The position numbers and the translations under genes are program-made. From Palauibacter sp965207805 (lineage in GTDB: Bacteria; Gemmatimonadota; Gemmatimonadetes; Palauibacterales; Palauibacteraceae), in contig OZ242312.1 of the NCBI GenBank assembly GCA_965207805.1, positions 2,232,001 to 2,296,000 on the forward strand: 64,000 nucleotides of DNA. Reading direction: 5' to 3'. The first letter of the stretch is position 1; every line of letters starts with the position of its first letter. Of this stretch, positions 34,547 to 42,799 are shown piece after piece. The notes below the pieces were generated by a model, which saw only the letters and a list, made by a program, of their open reading frames with translations, was not told the DNA's origin and made no database searches.

Positions 34547-35424
34547 TCGACGTTCTCCACCTGCTCCCGGAGCCGCTCGATCTCGTTCTTCGCCTCCACC
34601 ACGAGTCTCGATATGCGGGAGTCGTTCGCCTTTGCGCCCAGCGTGTTGAATTCGCGCTGCAACTCCTGAACGAGAAAGCCGAGCCGGCGCCCCACCGGCT
34701 CGTCGGCCGGGGCCTCGAGGAACTCCTCGAAGGCTTCGACGTGCGAGCGGGCGCGCACGAGCTCCTCGCTGATCTCCCAGCGGTCCGCGATGAGGGCGAT
34801 CTCGCGCAGCAGCCGGTCTTCATCCAGGCCCTTTCCGGCCAGGTCCTCGACCGCGTCCCGGAGGCGGCGGCGCTCGCGCGCAAGTCGTTCCGGCGCCAAC
34901 GCCTCCGCGCCATCGATAGCGTTCCGCAGCCCCGCCAGCCGTCCCCTGAGGTCGACCTCGAGCCGACCCCCCTCCCGCGCCCGCATCTCCACCAGGAGGT
35001 CGAGCGCCTCCGCCGCCGCCTGCTTCACATCGTCCGTCTCCGGCACGAACTCCACGCCCTCGCCACCCGTTGTCCGGAAGATCCCGCCCACGCGCAGCAG
35101 CGAGGCCACGTCGGGTTCGCCGGACACCCCGAAGTCATCCCGCAGCCGTGCGCACGCGTCAAGCACTTCCCGCACGCGGGCCTCGTCCAGGCTCGCGCCT
35201 CCCGCGTCCGGCGTGCCCTCCACCCGGACGAACAGATCCAGGCGGCCGCGGCGGGCCCGGGATTCCGCCAAGGCGCGCAGCTCGCTTTCCCAGCGCTCCC
35301 TCCCGGGGGGTGCCTTCACCACGACCTTCAGCCCCCGGGAATTCACCGAGCGTGCTTCCACCGTGACCGCCCCGCCTTCCCGCGTCACGGTCGCCGAGCC
35401 GTAGCCGGTCATGCTGCGAATCAC
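34543..35424 (-). CDS. YicC family endoribonuclease-like protein
   Basis: 293 residues. Conserved N-terminus VIRSMTGYGSATVTREGG, ARSVNSRGLKVVVKAPPG, and the C-terminal DUF1732 part GRRLGFLVQELQREFNTLGA and KANDSRISRLVVEAKNEIER. YicC proteins are RNA endonucleases acting in stress or small-RNA decay. GTG 35424 with GGGGAGAT upstream gives the usual MIRSMTGYG-like start. First gene of the super-operon and conserved neighbour of gmk. Confidence 0.92.
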   Translation of the reverse strand: MIRSMTGYGSATVTREGGAVTVEARSVNSRGLKVVVKAPPGRERWESELRALAESRARRGRLDLFVRVEGTPDAGGASLDEARVREVLDACARLRDDFGVSGEPDVASLLRVGGIFRTTGGEGVEFVPETDDVKQAAAEALDLLVEMRAREGGRLEVDLRGRLAGLRNAIDGAEALAPERLARERRRLRDAVEDLAGKGLDEDRLLREIALIADRWEISEELVRARSHVEAFEEFLEAPADEPVGRRLGFLVQELQREFNTLGAKANDSRISRLVVEAKNEIERLREQVENVE

Positions 35425-35473
35425 TTCGACATCTCCCCGCGCGGCGCCCGGTCGATCAGCGGCCCCGGGCCGA

Positions 35474-37333
35474 TCAATTGAAGAACTCCCAGCGAAGACC
35501 GAACACATTGAGCTGCCGGGGGAACCGCGCCCCCTGAAAATCTCCGAGTTGGTTGGCGCCCAGGTTGCCGAAACGCCAGAAGAACCGAAAGTCGGCGATC
35601 TTGAACATCAGGTGTCCGCCCATCCAGCTGTCGGCATCCAGCATCACCGGATCGGGCGAGCCGGGAACCGGGACCAGCCGCGCCCCGCGTCGATCGATGA
35701 ACACGGACACCCAGATCCGGAGGTTCTCATCGAAGAAGGTATCGGACAGGTATAGCTCCGTGCGGAACAGGCGGTCGGGAAGGAAGAGGGTCTCGGCGCC
35801 CCGGGAGTCGAACTTCCGCCACGAAGCACGCAGGCGGATCGGCTCCACTCCCCGGAGCAGTACGCCGAGGGGCACGACCGGCCCGTCGAAGCGCACTTCA
35901 AGCGACGTGATATCCACCTCCCCGGAGTCCGCCACGACGAGCCGATCGAAGGGGGCGCCGAAGCCGACCTGCCGATCCATCCACTGCTCCGAGTAGCGTC
36001 CGGCGAGGTTGAACGGCCCGACCTGGAGGGCCGCCGAGGCGCCGCGGGAGTCGAACCGCACGCTGTCCGCGAGCGGGAATTCCGATGTCTCGAGACTGTC
36101 GAGCATGGGATGCAGAGGAAAGCCGACGCCCCGGGTCCCCTCTGAGGTGAACGCCCTTAATTCGATCGGAAACAGGAGCGTCTCCCGGAAGGCCGCCCCC
36201 GCCCGCCAGGACTTCGTCGGAAACTCGTTCCAGCTCGCGAGTTCCGCCCCGCCCTCGAGCGCGAAGGGGCCGATGGGCTGCCAGGCGGAGAGATCCGCGA
36301 TGCGCGAGGCGTAGGCGTCGCGCCCGGCGAAGCGGAGGCCCATCGAGATCCCTCCCGACCCCGGCTGCGCCGAGAACCGCAGGCCGACGCCATCCGCCCC
36401 CCGCTTGGGCGCAAGGCTGTCCGGGACGCCGGTGCCGAGATCCTTGAAGCTCGTGGCCTGCCCGTAGGCTTCGATCTGGGCCCGCTGCCCGAGGTTGGCC
36501 CGCGTCCGGGCCACGAATTCCCGACGCGTGAGTTCCAGCGTGTCGAGCCCGGTGCGTTCGATGTTCTCGGAACGGTACTCGAACTGAACCCCGAAATCGT
36601 TCGAGCGCGGCATCCACGAGAAGCGGCCCTGGACGGCGAACCGGTTCTGGTCGTTCTGCCGGTCCCGGACGTCGTAGCGCTCGAAGGAGGCTTCCACGTT
36701 GGACGCGCCGCCCAGCGAGTTGGCGAAGACGGCGTCGAGGATCTCGGAGCGCGGGTCTCCGGTCAATCCGCTCACGCGCGAGTAAGCCTGGACGCCGTCG
36801 TGGCGGATGAGGTCCACATCGATGACGAGGCCGTCCGCGCCGCGATACACGCGTACCCGGTCGACGTAGTTCAGCGACACGCGCCGGAGGTCCGCCTGCG
36901 CGCGGGAGAGGGAGAGGACTTCGCGGCCGTCGATGTAGAGGGTCGCGAACCCCGGCCCGAAGCCGCCGTCGAAGACGTGGTGCGGCCCCTGGTAGAACTC
37001 GCCGCGAACACCCGTGATTCCCGGCACGTGCTCGAGGAGGAGTTCGATGAGGGTGAACGAGGGCGACGCGTGCACGCACTCCCGGTCGCAGTCGAATATC
37101 TCGTGCGTCGGGCCGCGCAGACCTGTCAGCCGCCCCGGAAAACTCTGCGCCCGCTGCCGCACGCTGTCGGCGAACGCGGCGAGGACCGAGTCGGGCACGA
37201 CCTCCAGGCTGTCCGCGACCGGCGGCTCAGGCGGCTCCTGGGCATGCGCCGCGGAGACGCCCCCGACCGTGAGCAGCAGCGCGCCCATCAGCCCGCGGCG
37301 AAACCCTGCGCCGCGGACGGAGATCTTCTTCAC
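35474..37333 (-). CDS. Outer-membrane TonB-receptor-like protein (plug and beta-barrel)
   Basis: 619 residues with a signal peptide (VKKISVRGAGFRRGLMGALL... ending AAHAQ at about 33). Residues about 90-185 resemble a TonB-receptor plug (LIELLLEHVPGITGVRG, ATLYIDGREVL, YVDRVRVYRG); the rest is amphipathic strand-rich and ends in an aromatic-rich final strand (LRWEFFN). I see no clear TonB box. It is shorter than many receptors. GTG 37333 overlaps pepA as GTGA. The ligand is unknown; the peptidase partner makes peptide uptake possible. Confidence 0.75.
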   Translation of the reverse strand: MKKISVRGAGFRRGLMGALLLTVGGVSAAHAQEPPEPPVADSLEVVPDSVLAAFADSVRQRAQSFPGRLTGLRGPTHEIFDCDRECVHASPSFTLIELLLEHVPGITGVRGEFYQGPHHVFDGGFGPGFATLYIDGREVLSLSRAQADLRRVSLNYVDRVRVYRGADGLVIDVDLIRHDGVQAYSRVSGLTGDPRSEILDAVFANSLGGASNVEASFERYDVRDRQNDQNRFAVQGRFSWMPRSNDFGVQFEYRSENIERTGLDTLELTRREFVARTRANLGQRAQIEAYGQATSFKDLGTGVPDSLAPKRGADGVGLRFSAQPGSGGISMGLRFAGRDAYASRIADLSAWQPIGPFALEGGAELASWNEFPTKSWRAGAAFRETLLFPIELRAFTSEGTRGVGFPLHPMLDSLETSEFPLADSVRFDSRGASAALQVGPFNLAGRYSEQWMDRQVGFGAPFDRLVVADSGEVDITSLEVRFDGPVVPLGVLLRGVEPIRLRASWRKFDSRGAETLFLPDRLFRTELYLSDTFFDENLRIWVSVFIDRRGARLVPVPGSPDPVMLDADSWMGGHLMFKIADFRFFWRFGNLGANQLGDFQGARFPRQLNVFGLRWEFFN

Positions 37334-38775
37334 CCTGGCTCGCGGACGCGCAGCCACTCGTGGACCAGGCGGACCCCGACCCCGGTGGCGCCCTTCGGCT
37401 GCCAGCCGCGCGCCTCCTTCGCCCACGCCGTGCCCGCGATGTCGAGGTGGGCCCAGGGCACGTCGTCCGACACGAACTCGCGCAGGAACCAGCCCGCGGT
37501 GATCGTGCCCGCGCCTCGGCCGCCGATGTTCTTGATGTCCGCGATGTCGGAGTCGAGCTGCGCCCGGTACGCCTTCCACAGCGGCAGGGGCCACGTCCGC
37601 TCCCCCGTCGCTTCGCCGGCCTCCGACAGCTCGTCCGCGATCCCGCGGTCGTTCGCGAGCACCGCCACGGCGTGATGGCCGAGCGCAATGACGCAGGCCC
37701 CGGTCAGCGTGGCCATATCGACGATCGCCACCGGATCCAGCCGCTGCGCGTAGGTCAGAGCGTCCGACAGGATGAGGCGGCCCTCCGCGTCCGTGTTGAT
37801 GACCTCGATCGACTTGCCCGACAGTCCACGGATCACGTCTCCCGGCTTCACGGCATCCCCCGCCGGGAGATTCTCCGTCGCGGGCACGAGGCCGACCACG
37901 CGCTGCGGGATCTCGAGGCGCGCCGCCGCGATCATGACCCCGAACACGGCGGCGGCGCCCGCCATGTCGTACTTCATGTCCTCCATGCCCGAGGCGGGTT
38001 TGAGCGAGATCCCTCCCGCATCGAAGGTCACGCCCTTGCCGACGACGACGAAGGGGTCGCCACCCGATCCCTCGTGCTCCATCTCGATGAAGCGCGGCTC
38101 TTCGACGGACCCGCGGGCCACGGTGAGGAGGCCCCCGAACCCTTCCTCCTCCAGCCGCTTACGGTCGCGCACCTCAACCCGGAAGCCATGTTTGTCCGCC
38201 AGCCGCTCCGCCTCCGCGGCGAGGTAGCGCGGCGTCGCCACGTTGCCCGGCAGCGTCACGAGTTCGCGCGTCGCGTTCTGCGCCTCGGCGAGCACGCAGC
38301 CCCGCCGCACCGCGGCTTCGGCCTCAGGGCCGGCCTTGCCCCCTGCGATGAGGACCCGCTCTTCCGGCGCTACGGTGCGGCCCTCCGCGTCGCGGAGCCC
38401 GTCGTACCGCCAGTCCCCGAGCGCGAGCCCCTCGGCGGACGCCTGCCACGCCGCGCCGTCGGCCATCTCCGGCACGCGGAACCCGACGGACCCGAGGCCG
38501 CGTGCGCGAGCCGCTCTGACCCCTGCCCCCGCCGCCCGCCGGCACGATTCGGCCATCGGCCTCGCTCCGGCGTCGAGCCGAACGACGAAGACATCCGGGG
38601 CGTCCACAGCCCCGAGGCGCGCCCATCCCGACACCTCCCCGGAGCGCCCATGGCCCTCCAGCCACGCCGTCGCCGGGCCTTCCCACCACTCACCCGTCGC
38701 GTCCGCGTCGTCGAACCACGGGACCACGAGAGCCTCCAGTTCCCGTTCGACAGGTATCCCCGAGCGTATCTCCAC
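37330..38775 (-). CDS. pepA: Leucyl aminopeptidase (M17 family)
   Basis: Cytosolic dinuclear-metal aminopeptidase, about 481 residues. Metal and catalytic motifs: VGKGVTFDAGGISLKP (Lys, Asp), MKYDMAGAAAVFG, and NTDAEGRLILSDALTYA. Two GTG codons are possible; 38775 has AAGGAAG 6 nt upstream, whereas 38781 sits right against that site, so I prefer 38775. Followed by the outer-membrane protein gene with a GTGA overlap. Confidence 0.94.
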   Translation of the reverse strand: MEIRSGIPVERELEALVVPWFDDADATGEWWEGPATAWLEGHGRSGEVSGWARLGAVDAPDVFVVRLDAGARPMAESCRRAAGAGVRAARARGLGSVGFRVPEMADGAAWQASAEGLALGDWRYDGLRDAEGRTVAPEERVLIAGGKAGPEAEAAVRRGCVLAEAQNATRELVTLPGNVATPRYLAAEAERLADKHGFRVEVRDRKRLEEEGFGGLLTVARGSVEEPRFIEMEHEGSGGDPFVVVGKGVTFDAGGISLKPASGMEDMKYDMAGAAAVFGVMIAAARLEIPQRVVGLVPATENLPAGDAVKPGDVIRGLSGKSIEVINTDAEGRLILSDALTYAQRLDPVAIVDMATLTGACVIALGHHAVAVLANDRGIADELSEAGEATGERTWPLPLWKAYRAQLDSDIADIKNIGGRGAGTITAGWFLREFVSDDVPWAHLDIAGTAWAKEARGWQPKGATGVGVRLVHEWLRVREPG

Positions 38776-38785
38776 CGACACCTTC

Positions 38786-38805
38786 CTTGTCTCGACCCTT
38801 GTCTC
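38786..38805. repeat. Direct repeat CTTGTCTC x2, period 12, upstream of pepA
   Basis: CTTGTCTC occurs at 38786-38793 and again at 38798-38805, in the leader just ahead of the pepA ribosome site. A one-turn spacing could suit a protein binding as a dimer, or it may be chance. Confidence 0.35.
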
Positions 38806-38913
38806 AACGAAAGAAGCGGGCTCGGCAGCCCCCTGGAGGCCTGCGGCCCGCTTCCGTTGGCGTGATGGCCGGCGCCGGACGCGGCGGGCCCCGGCCCCTT
38901 CCGCGACTTCGGT

Positions 38914-40038
38914 TCAGCGCTCGTCCATCGGCACCCAGCGCAGGTCCATCTCACCCACATACTCCGCACGCGGCCGAATGAGCCGGTTGTCCGCGTGCTG
39001 CTCCATGACGTGCGCCGTCCAGCCACCCATCCGCCCCATCGCGAAGAGCGGCGTGTAGAGGTCGATCGGGATGCCCAGCGCGTAGTAGACCGTCGCGCAG
39101 TAGAAGTCGACGTTCGGGTTGATCCCCTTCTCGGAGATCATCCGGTCCTCCAGCTTCCGGGACATCTCGTAGAACTTTCCGAGGCCCGCCTGCTGTGTGA
39201 GGACACGGGACATCTCGCGAAGATGCGTCGCCCGCGGATCCTCCGTCTTGTAGACGCGGTGGCCGAAGCCCATGATCTTCCGCTTCTCGGCGAAAGCCCG
39301 GTCGAGCCACGGCCCGACGTTTTCCGGGTCGCCGATCTCGATCAGCGTGTGCATGGCCCTCGCGTTCGCCCCGCCGTGCAGCTCGCCCTTCAGCGCTCCC
39401 ACTCCTCCGGTCACGGCCGAGTGCATGTCCCCGAGCGTGGCGGCGATGACCCGACAGGCGAACGTCGAAGCGTTGAACCCGTGGTCGAGGTAGAGGAGCA
39501 GCGTCCGGTCGAGCGCATCGACGGCTTCCTCCGTGCCGGGCTCGCCATTCGCCATCCTCACGAAGTCGGCGGACAGGGAAAGCGATGGGTCGGGGTCCAG
39601 CGGCTCCAGTCCCTGCCGAATGCGGTGTATCGCCGCAATGATCGTGGGGGTCCGCGCCACGAGGCTCTCCGCCTTGCGCCGGTTCGCTTCGATCGAGTTG
39701 TCCTCGGCATCCGGGTCGTACACGCCCTCCAGCGAGACCCCGGTACGGAGGGCCGCCATCGGCACGGTCTCCGCCGGAAGACCCTTGAGTCCCGCTATCG
39801 TTCTCGGATCCAGCGCGCGCTGCGCGGCCAGCGCCGCCTCGAACTCGTCGAGTTCCGACCGCTTCGGCAGCCGCCCGTTCCAGAGCAGGAAGACGCTCTC
39901 GGGGAACGAGACGTTCGGCGCGAGTTCGTGGATGTTGTAGCCCCGATAGACGAGGATGCCCTTTAGTCCGTCGATGAAGCTGAGGTGAGTCTGCGAGGCG
40001 ACGACGCCTTCTAGCCCTTTCCCGGCGGCGGCGGTCAT
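38914..40038 (-). CDS. Citrate synthase
   Basis: Condenses acetyl-CoA and oxaloacetate at entry to the TCA cycle. 374 residues, the short, Gram-positive/archaeal-like dimeric type (could also accept propionyl-CoA as a 2-methylcitrate synthase). Catalytic residues seen: His in LKGELHGGANARAM, His in KIMGFGHRVYKTEDPR and Asp in GIPIDLYTPLFAMGRMGGW. ATG 40038. It stands alone, with 132 nt to pepA upstream. Confidence 0.93.
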   Translation of the reverse strand: MTAAAGKGLEGVVASQTHLSFIDGLKGILVYRGYNIHELAPNVSFPESVFLLWNGRLPKRSELDEFEAALAAQRALDPRTIAGLKGLPAETVPMAALRTGVSLEGVYDPDAEDNSIEANRRKAESLVARTPTIIAAIHRIRQGLEPLDPDPSLSLSADFVRMANGEPGTEEAVDALDRTLLLYLDHGFNASTFACRVIAATLGDMHSAVTGGVGALKGELHGGANARAMHTLIEIGDPENVGPWLDRAFAEKRKIMGFGHRVYKTEDPRATHLREMSRVLTQQAGLGKFYEMSRKLEDRMISEKGINPNVDFYCATVYYALGIPIDLYTPLFAMGRMGGWTAHVMEQHADNRLIRPRAEYVGEMDLRWVPMDER

Positions 40039-40086
40039 TCTGTCACGAGGCCTTTCAGTATGGCGCGGGAGGTTCCGCGCGGACGG

Positions 40087-40338
40087 CTAGCGGATGGCGG
40101 GGTCGAGTTTCGCCTGCTTGAAGTGCTTTTTGAGATCATCGAGACTGAGCTGTTCGAACGAACCCTGCGGAAGCCGAAGCCGCCGCTGGGTCTGGTACGG
40201 GTCGGAGAAGCAGACGAACACGACCGCCTCGAAATCGTCGGGCGGAGCCTTTTCGTTCGGATCCGGCCAGAAGACCTCGCGCGAAGCGAGCCATGCTTTC
40301 CACCGGCGCCCGTCGTCATCCTGGAAGGTCTTTGTCAT
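40087..40338 (-). CDS. Hypothetical 83-residue protein upstream of citrate synthase
   Basis: Soluble 83-residue protein, Asp/Lys/Trp-rich: N-terminal TFQDDDGRRWKAWLASREVF, then FEAVVFVCFSDPYQTQRRLR and LSLDDLKKHFKQAKLDP. I do not recognise a family; the start resembles proteins that annotate as conserved hypothetical in this kind of genome. ATG 40338 with AGAGGTGG upstream. It ends 48 nt before the citrate synthase start, so it may be in the same transcript. Confidence 0.65.
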   Translation of the reverse strand: MTKTFQDDDGRRWKAWLASREVFWPDPNEKAPPDDFEAVVFVCFSDPYQTQRRLRLPQGSFEQLSLDDLKKHFKQAKLDPAIR

Positions 40339-40424
40339 TTCCACCTCTGGTGGCCGGGGACGCTCCGTCCGTGAACGGACAGCGGGACGTTTCCGGCCTC
40401 GATACGCACTTTTCGCAGCCAAGA

Positions 40425-40453
40425 AAGATAGCGTACGATCACGAAATCGGGAA
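40425..40453 (-). promoter_or_regulatory. Weak promoter candidate ahead of the 83-residue gene
   Basis: TATCTT (40430-40425), the same -10 hexamer seen upstream of the moaD unit, with TTCCCG (40453-40448) 17 nt away. The -35 match is poor. The predicted leader would be about 80 nt. Confidence 0.22.
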
Positions 40454-40498
40454 GAAGGTTCGCGGTCGGAGGGATCGGCGAATGGCGGTCTGTCTCGG

Positions 40499-40636
40499 TC
40501 AGCCCGGCGGGACCTCCCCATCCGGCGCATCTGGTCCGGGGAGCCGGCATCCGAACGCGAAACCACCCCCCATGAGAAGGCCGACGAGCAGTCCGAGCAG
40601 AATCGTCACGAGGACGTAGTACAGTGTGATAGTCAT
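40499..40636 (-). CDS. Putative 45-residue single-pass membrane peptide
   Basis: A short frame encoding MTITLYYVLVTILLGLLVGL and then a Gly-rich LMGGGFAFGC and a polar Pro/Asp-rich tail. The clean hydrophobic helix followed by a charged tail is the main support; no good ribosome site is visible. It lies 39 nt downstream of plsC on the same strand. It may be a real small membrane protein or chance. Confidence 0.4.
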   Translation of the reverse strand: MTITLYYVLVTILLGLLVGLLMGGGFAFGCRLPGPDAPDGEVPPG

Positions 40637-40675
40637 GCCGGAAGAATGTCGGATCCGACCGCGGATGTCCAGCGC

Positions 40676-41440
40676 TTATGTGCGGCGTCGGTGCAGGCGC
40701 CGGAGAACGCGTTGCTGGAAGGCGATCCGTTCCATCACCCGATCGACGATCCGTTGGGCGTTCTGTCGCGAACGGCCCTCGGCGGCGAGATCGTCGTACG
40801 GCACGGGCCGGCCCACGTAGATGGAAACCCGCTGCCCGATCCGCGGCAGGCGGGAGCCTATGGGAAGGACGCGATCCAGTCCTTCCAGCGTGATCGGGAC
40901 CACCTGCGGCCGCGTCTGGAGAATGACCATGCCCGCCCCGGCGCGACCGCGTCCGACCCGCCCGTTCCGCGAGCGCGTACCCTCCGGGAAGAGCGTGAGT
41001 ATCCCCGCTCGAAGCACGTTTGCCGAGCGGATCATCGCGCTCAGGTCGCGGCGGCCGCGCCGCACCGGAATGCACTGGAACTGGTGGAACACCCAGCCGA
41101 AAAACGGGTTTCTGAAGAAGTTCTCCGCCGCCGCCGCATTCCAGGGCGCCAGGCGGGGCCTGAATGTCTTTTCGGGAAAGAACAGGTAGTAGGCGATCGG
41201 AAACGAGTCGATCATCGATTGATGATTCGAGAGGACGAGCGTGTTCGGAAGGTGGGGGACGCGTCGCCGCCCGTAGACCCGCGTTCGATTGAGGAGACCG
41301 AAGAGGAGGAAAACGCAGGGTGGAGCCACGAGGTTCGTGATGATCCAGCGCGTGACCGGCGTCAGCCACCGCGTGATGGGGCCCGGGGCCCAATCCGGGG
41401 GCGATCCGCTCGCCCGCTTCGGGTTCTCGCGATCCATCAT
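40676..41440 (-). CDS. 1-acyl-sn-glycerol-3-phosphate acyltransferase (PlsC family)
   Basis: Acylates lysophosphatidic acid to phosphatidic acid at the inner membrane. 254 residues. Motifs: H73-x4-D78 (NHQSMID), the substrate-binding FPEGTRSRNGR and VPITLEGLDRVLP. Hydrophobic segment near 33-50. Two consecutive ATG codons at 41440 and 41437 are possible starts. Divergent from the FAD oxidoreductase. Confidence 0.9.
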   Translation of the reverse strand: MMDRENPKRASGSPPDWAPGPITRWLTPVTRWIITNLVAPPCVFLLFGLLNRTRVYGRRRVPHLPNTLVLSNHQSMIDSFPIAYYLFFPEKTFRPRLAPWNAAAAENFFRNPFFGWVFHQFQCIPVRRGRRDLSAMIRSANVLRAGILTLFPEGTRSRNGRVGRGRAGAGMVILQTRPQVVPITLEGLDRVLPIGSRLPRIGQRVSIYVGRPVPYDDLAAEGRSRQNAQRIVDRVMERIAFQQRVLRRLHRRRT

Positions 41441-41535
41441 CGCCTGAGAGTAGGTTGCCTCGGAATCGGCGGGAAGGCCGGGCGGTCGAAACGCCGGCGA
41501 ACCATGAAGACCTGGAGCCAGCGCGCGTGCGAGTG

Positions 41536-42771
41536 ATGGATCTTGCCATCATCGGAGGAGGGCCGGTCGGGCTCGAGGCTGCGGCCCGCGCGGCCCGCAT
41601 GGGCCTCACGACGGTCCTGTTCGAGGGCGGGACGGTGGCGGATCACGTCCGGGCCTGGGGCTGGCTTCGGCTCTTCTCCCCATTCGAGTGGAACGCGGGA
41701 CCCGCCGGGCTTGAGATGCTGCGCGGGCGGGGGGCCGAACTGCCGGCGGCGGGAACGCTGCTCACGGGCGCGGAGTTGCGGACGTACTATCTGCTGCCCC
41801 TCGCCGCGGCCCTGCGGTCGCGCGTGGAGGTCCGCGAGGGCGCGCGCGTGCGGGACGTCGCCCGGGCGGACCGGCTGAAGGGCGAGGGGCTCGGCGAGGC
41901 CGCACGGGCCGAAGAGCCCTTCCGGCTGCTCGTGGAGGAGGGCGGAACCGAGACCGAGGTGTTCGCCCGGGCCGTGTTCGACTGCTCGGGAACCTACGGC
42001 CGCCCCAACTGGGCGGGCCCGGGCGGCACGCCCGCTATCGGCGAGCGATCCGCGCGACGTGCGATCGAATACCGCATCCCGGATGCGTTCGGGGCCCAGC
42101 GTGGGCGCTACGCGGCGCGACGAACGCTCCTCCTCGGAAGCGGACATTCGGCGGCCACCACCGCGTGCGCGCTCGCGGCGCTGGCCCGGGCCGTCCCGGG
42201 GACGCGGTTCACCTGGGCCAGCCGCGAGGCGCACGGCGTCCCGCTGCGCGCGATCCCGGATGATCCGCTCCCCGAACGCGTGAAGCTCACGCGCCGCGCC
42301 AACGCGATCGCGGCCGAACCGCCCCCCGGTTGCGAGTGGCTCTCACGGAGTCGGCTGCTCGCCGTCCGGCCGACCGATGCGCGCGGGCTCGAGGTCGACC
42401 TGGAGATTGACGGAGAGACTCGGCGTGACCGGTTCGATCGGGTCGTGGCAAACGTCGGCTACGAGCCCGACGATCACCTGTATCGCCAACTCCAGGTGCA
42501 CGCCTGCTACGCGTCTCTTGGCCCCATGGGGGTCTCGGCCGCGCTCCTCGCCGCTCAGGGCCCGCCGGGCGACGCGCCCGCCGACTGCTGTATCGGGGCG
42601 GACGCGCTCGGGCCCGAGACGCTGCGCAACCCGGAGCCCGATTTCTTCATCCTCGGCGCCAAGAGCTTCGGCAAGAACTCCGCCTTCCTCATGCAGACGG
42701 GGTACGAGCAGGTCGCCGACGCGTTCTCGCTCCTCGGCTGGAACGCCGCGCGCGCGACCGGGACGCGCTGA
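41536..42771 (+). CDS. FAD-dependent oxidoreductase, two-dinucleotide-fold type
   Basis: About 411 residues. N-terminal FAD-binding MDLAIIGGGPVGLEAAARAA, a second Rossmann-type motif RTLLLGSGHSAATTACAL near 200, and an ILGAKSFGKNSAFLMQTGYE C-terminus that fits the flavin-binding closing segment of the thioredoxin-reductase/flavin-monooxygenase-like group. No CxxC pair is seen, so it is not a classical thioredoxin reductase. Substrate unknown. ATG 41536 lacks a strong ribosome site; GTG codons just upstream are alternatives. Confidence 0.8.
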   Translation: MDLAIIGGGPVGLEAAARAARMGLTTVLFEGGTVADHVRAWGWLRLFSPFEWNAGPAGLEMLRGRGAELPAAGTLLTGAELRTYYLLPLAAALRSRVEVREGARVRDVARADRLKGEGLGEAARAEEPFRLLVEEGGTETEVFARAVFDCSGTYGRPNWAGPGGTPAIGERSARRAIEYRIPDAFGAQRGRYAARRTLLLGSGHSAATTACALAALARAVPGTRFTWASREAHGVPLRAIPDDPLPERVKLTRRANAIAAEPPPGCEWLSRSRLLAVRPTDARGLEVDLEIDGETRRDRFDRVVANVGYEPDDHLYRQLQVHACYASLGPMGVSAALLAAQGPPGDAPADCCIGADALGPETLRNPEPDFFILGAKSFGKNSAFLMQTGYEQVADAFSLLGWNAARATGTR

Positions 42772-42775
42772 CCGG

Positions 42776-42794
42776 GCCGGCCGCGTCGGCCGGC
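42776..42794. terminator. Palindromic hairpin between convergent genes
   Basis: GCCGGCCG, loop CGT, CGGCCGGC, 5 nt after one stop codon (42771) and 6 nt after the other (42800). Position and symmetry suit a bidirectional terminator, though there is no U-run. Confidence 0.5.
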
Positions 42795-42799
42795 CGCGC

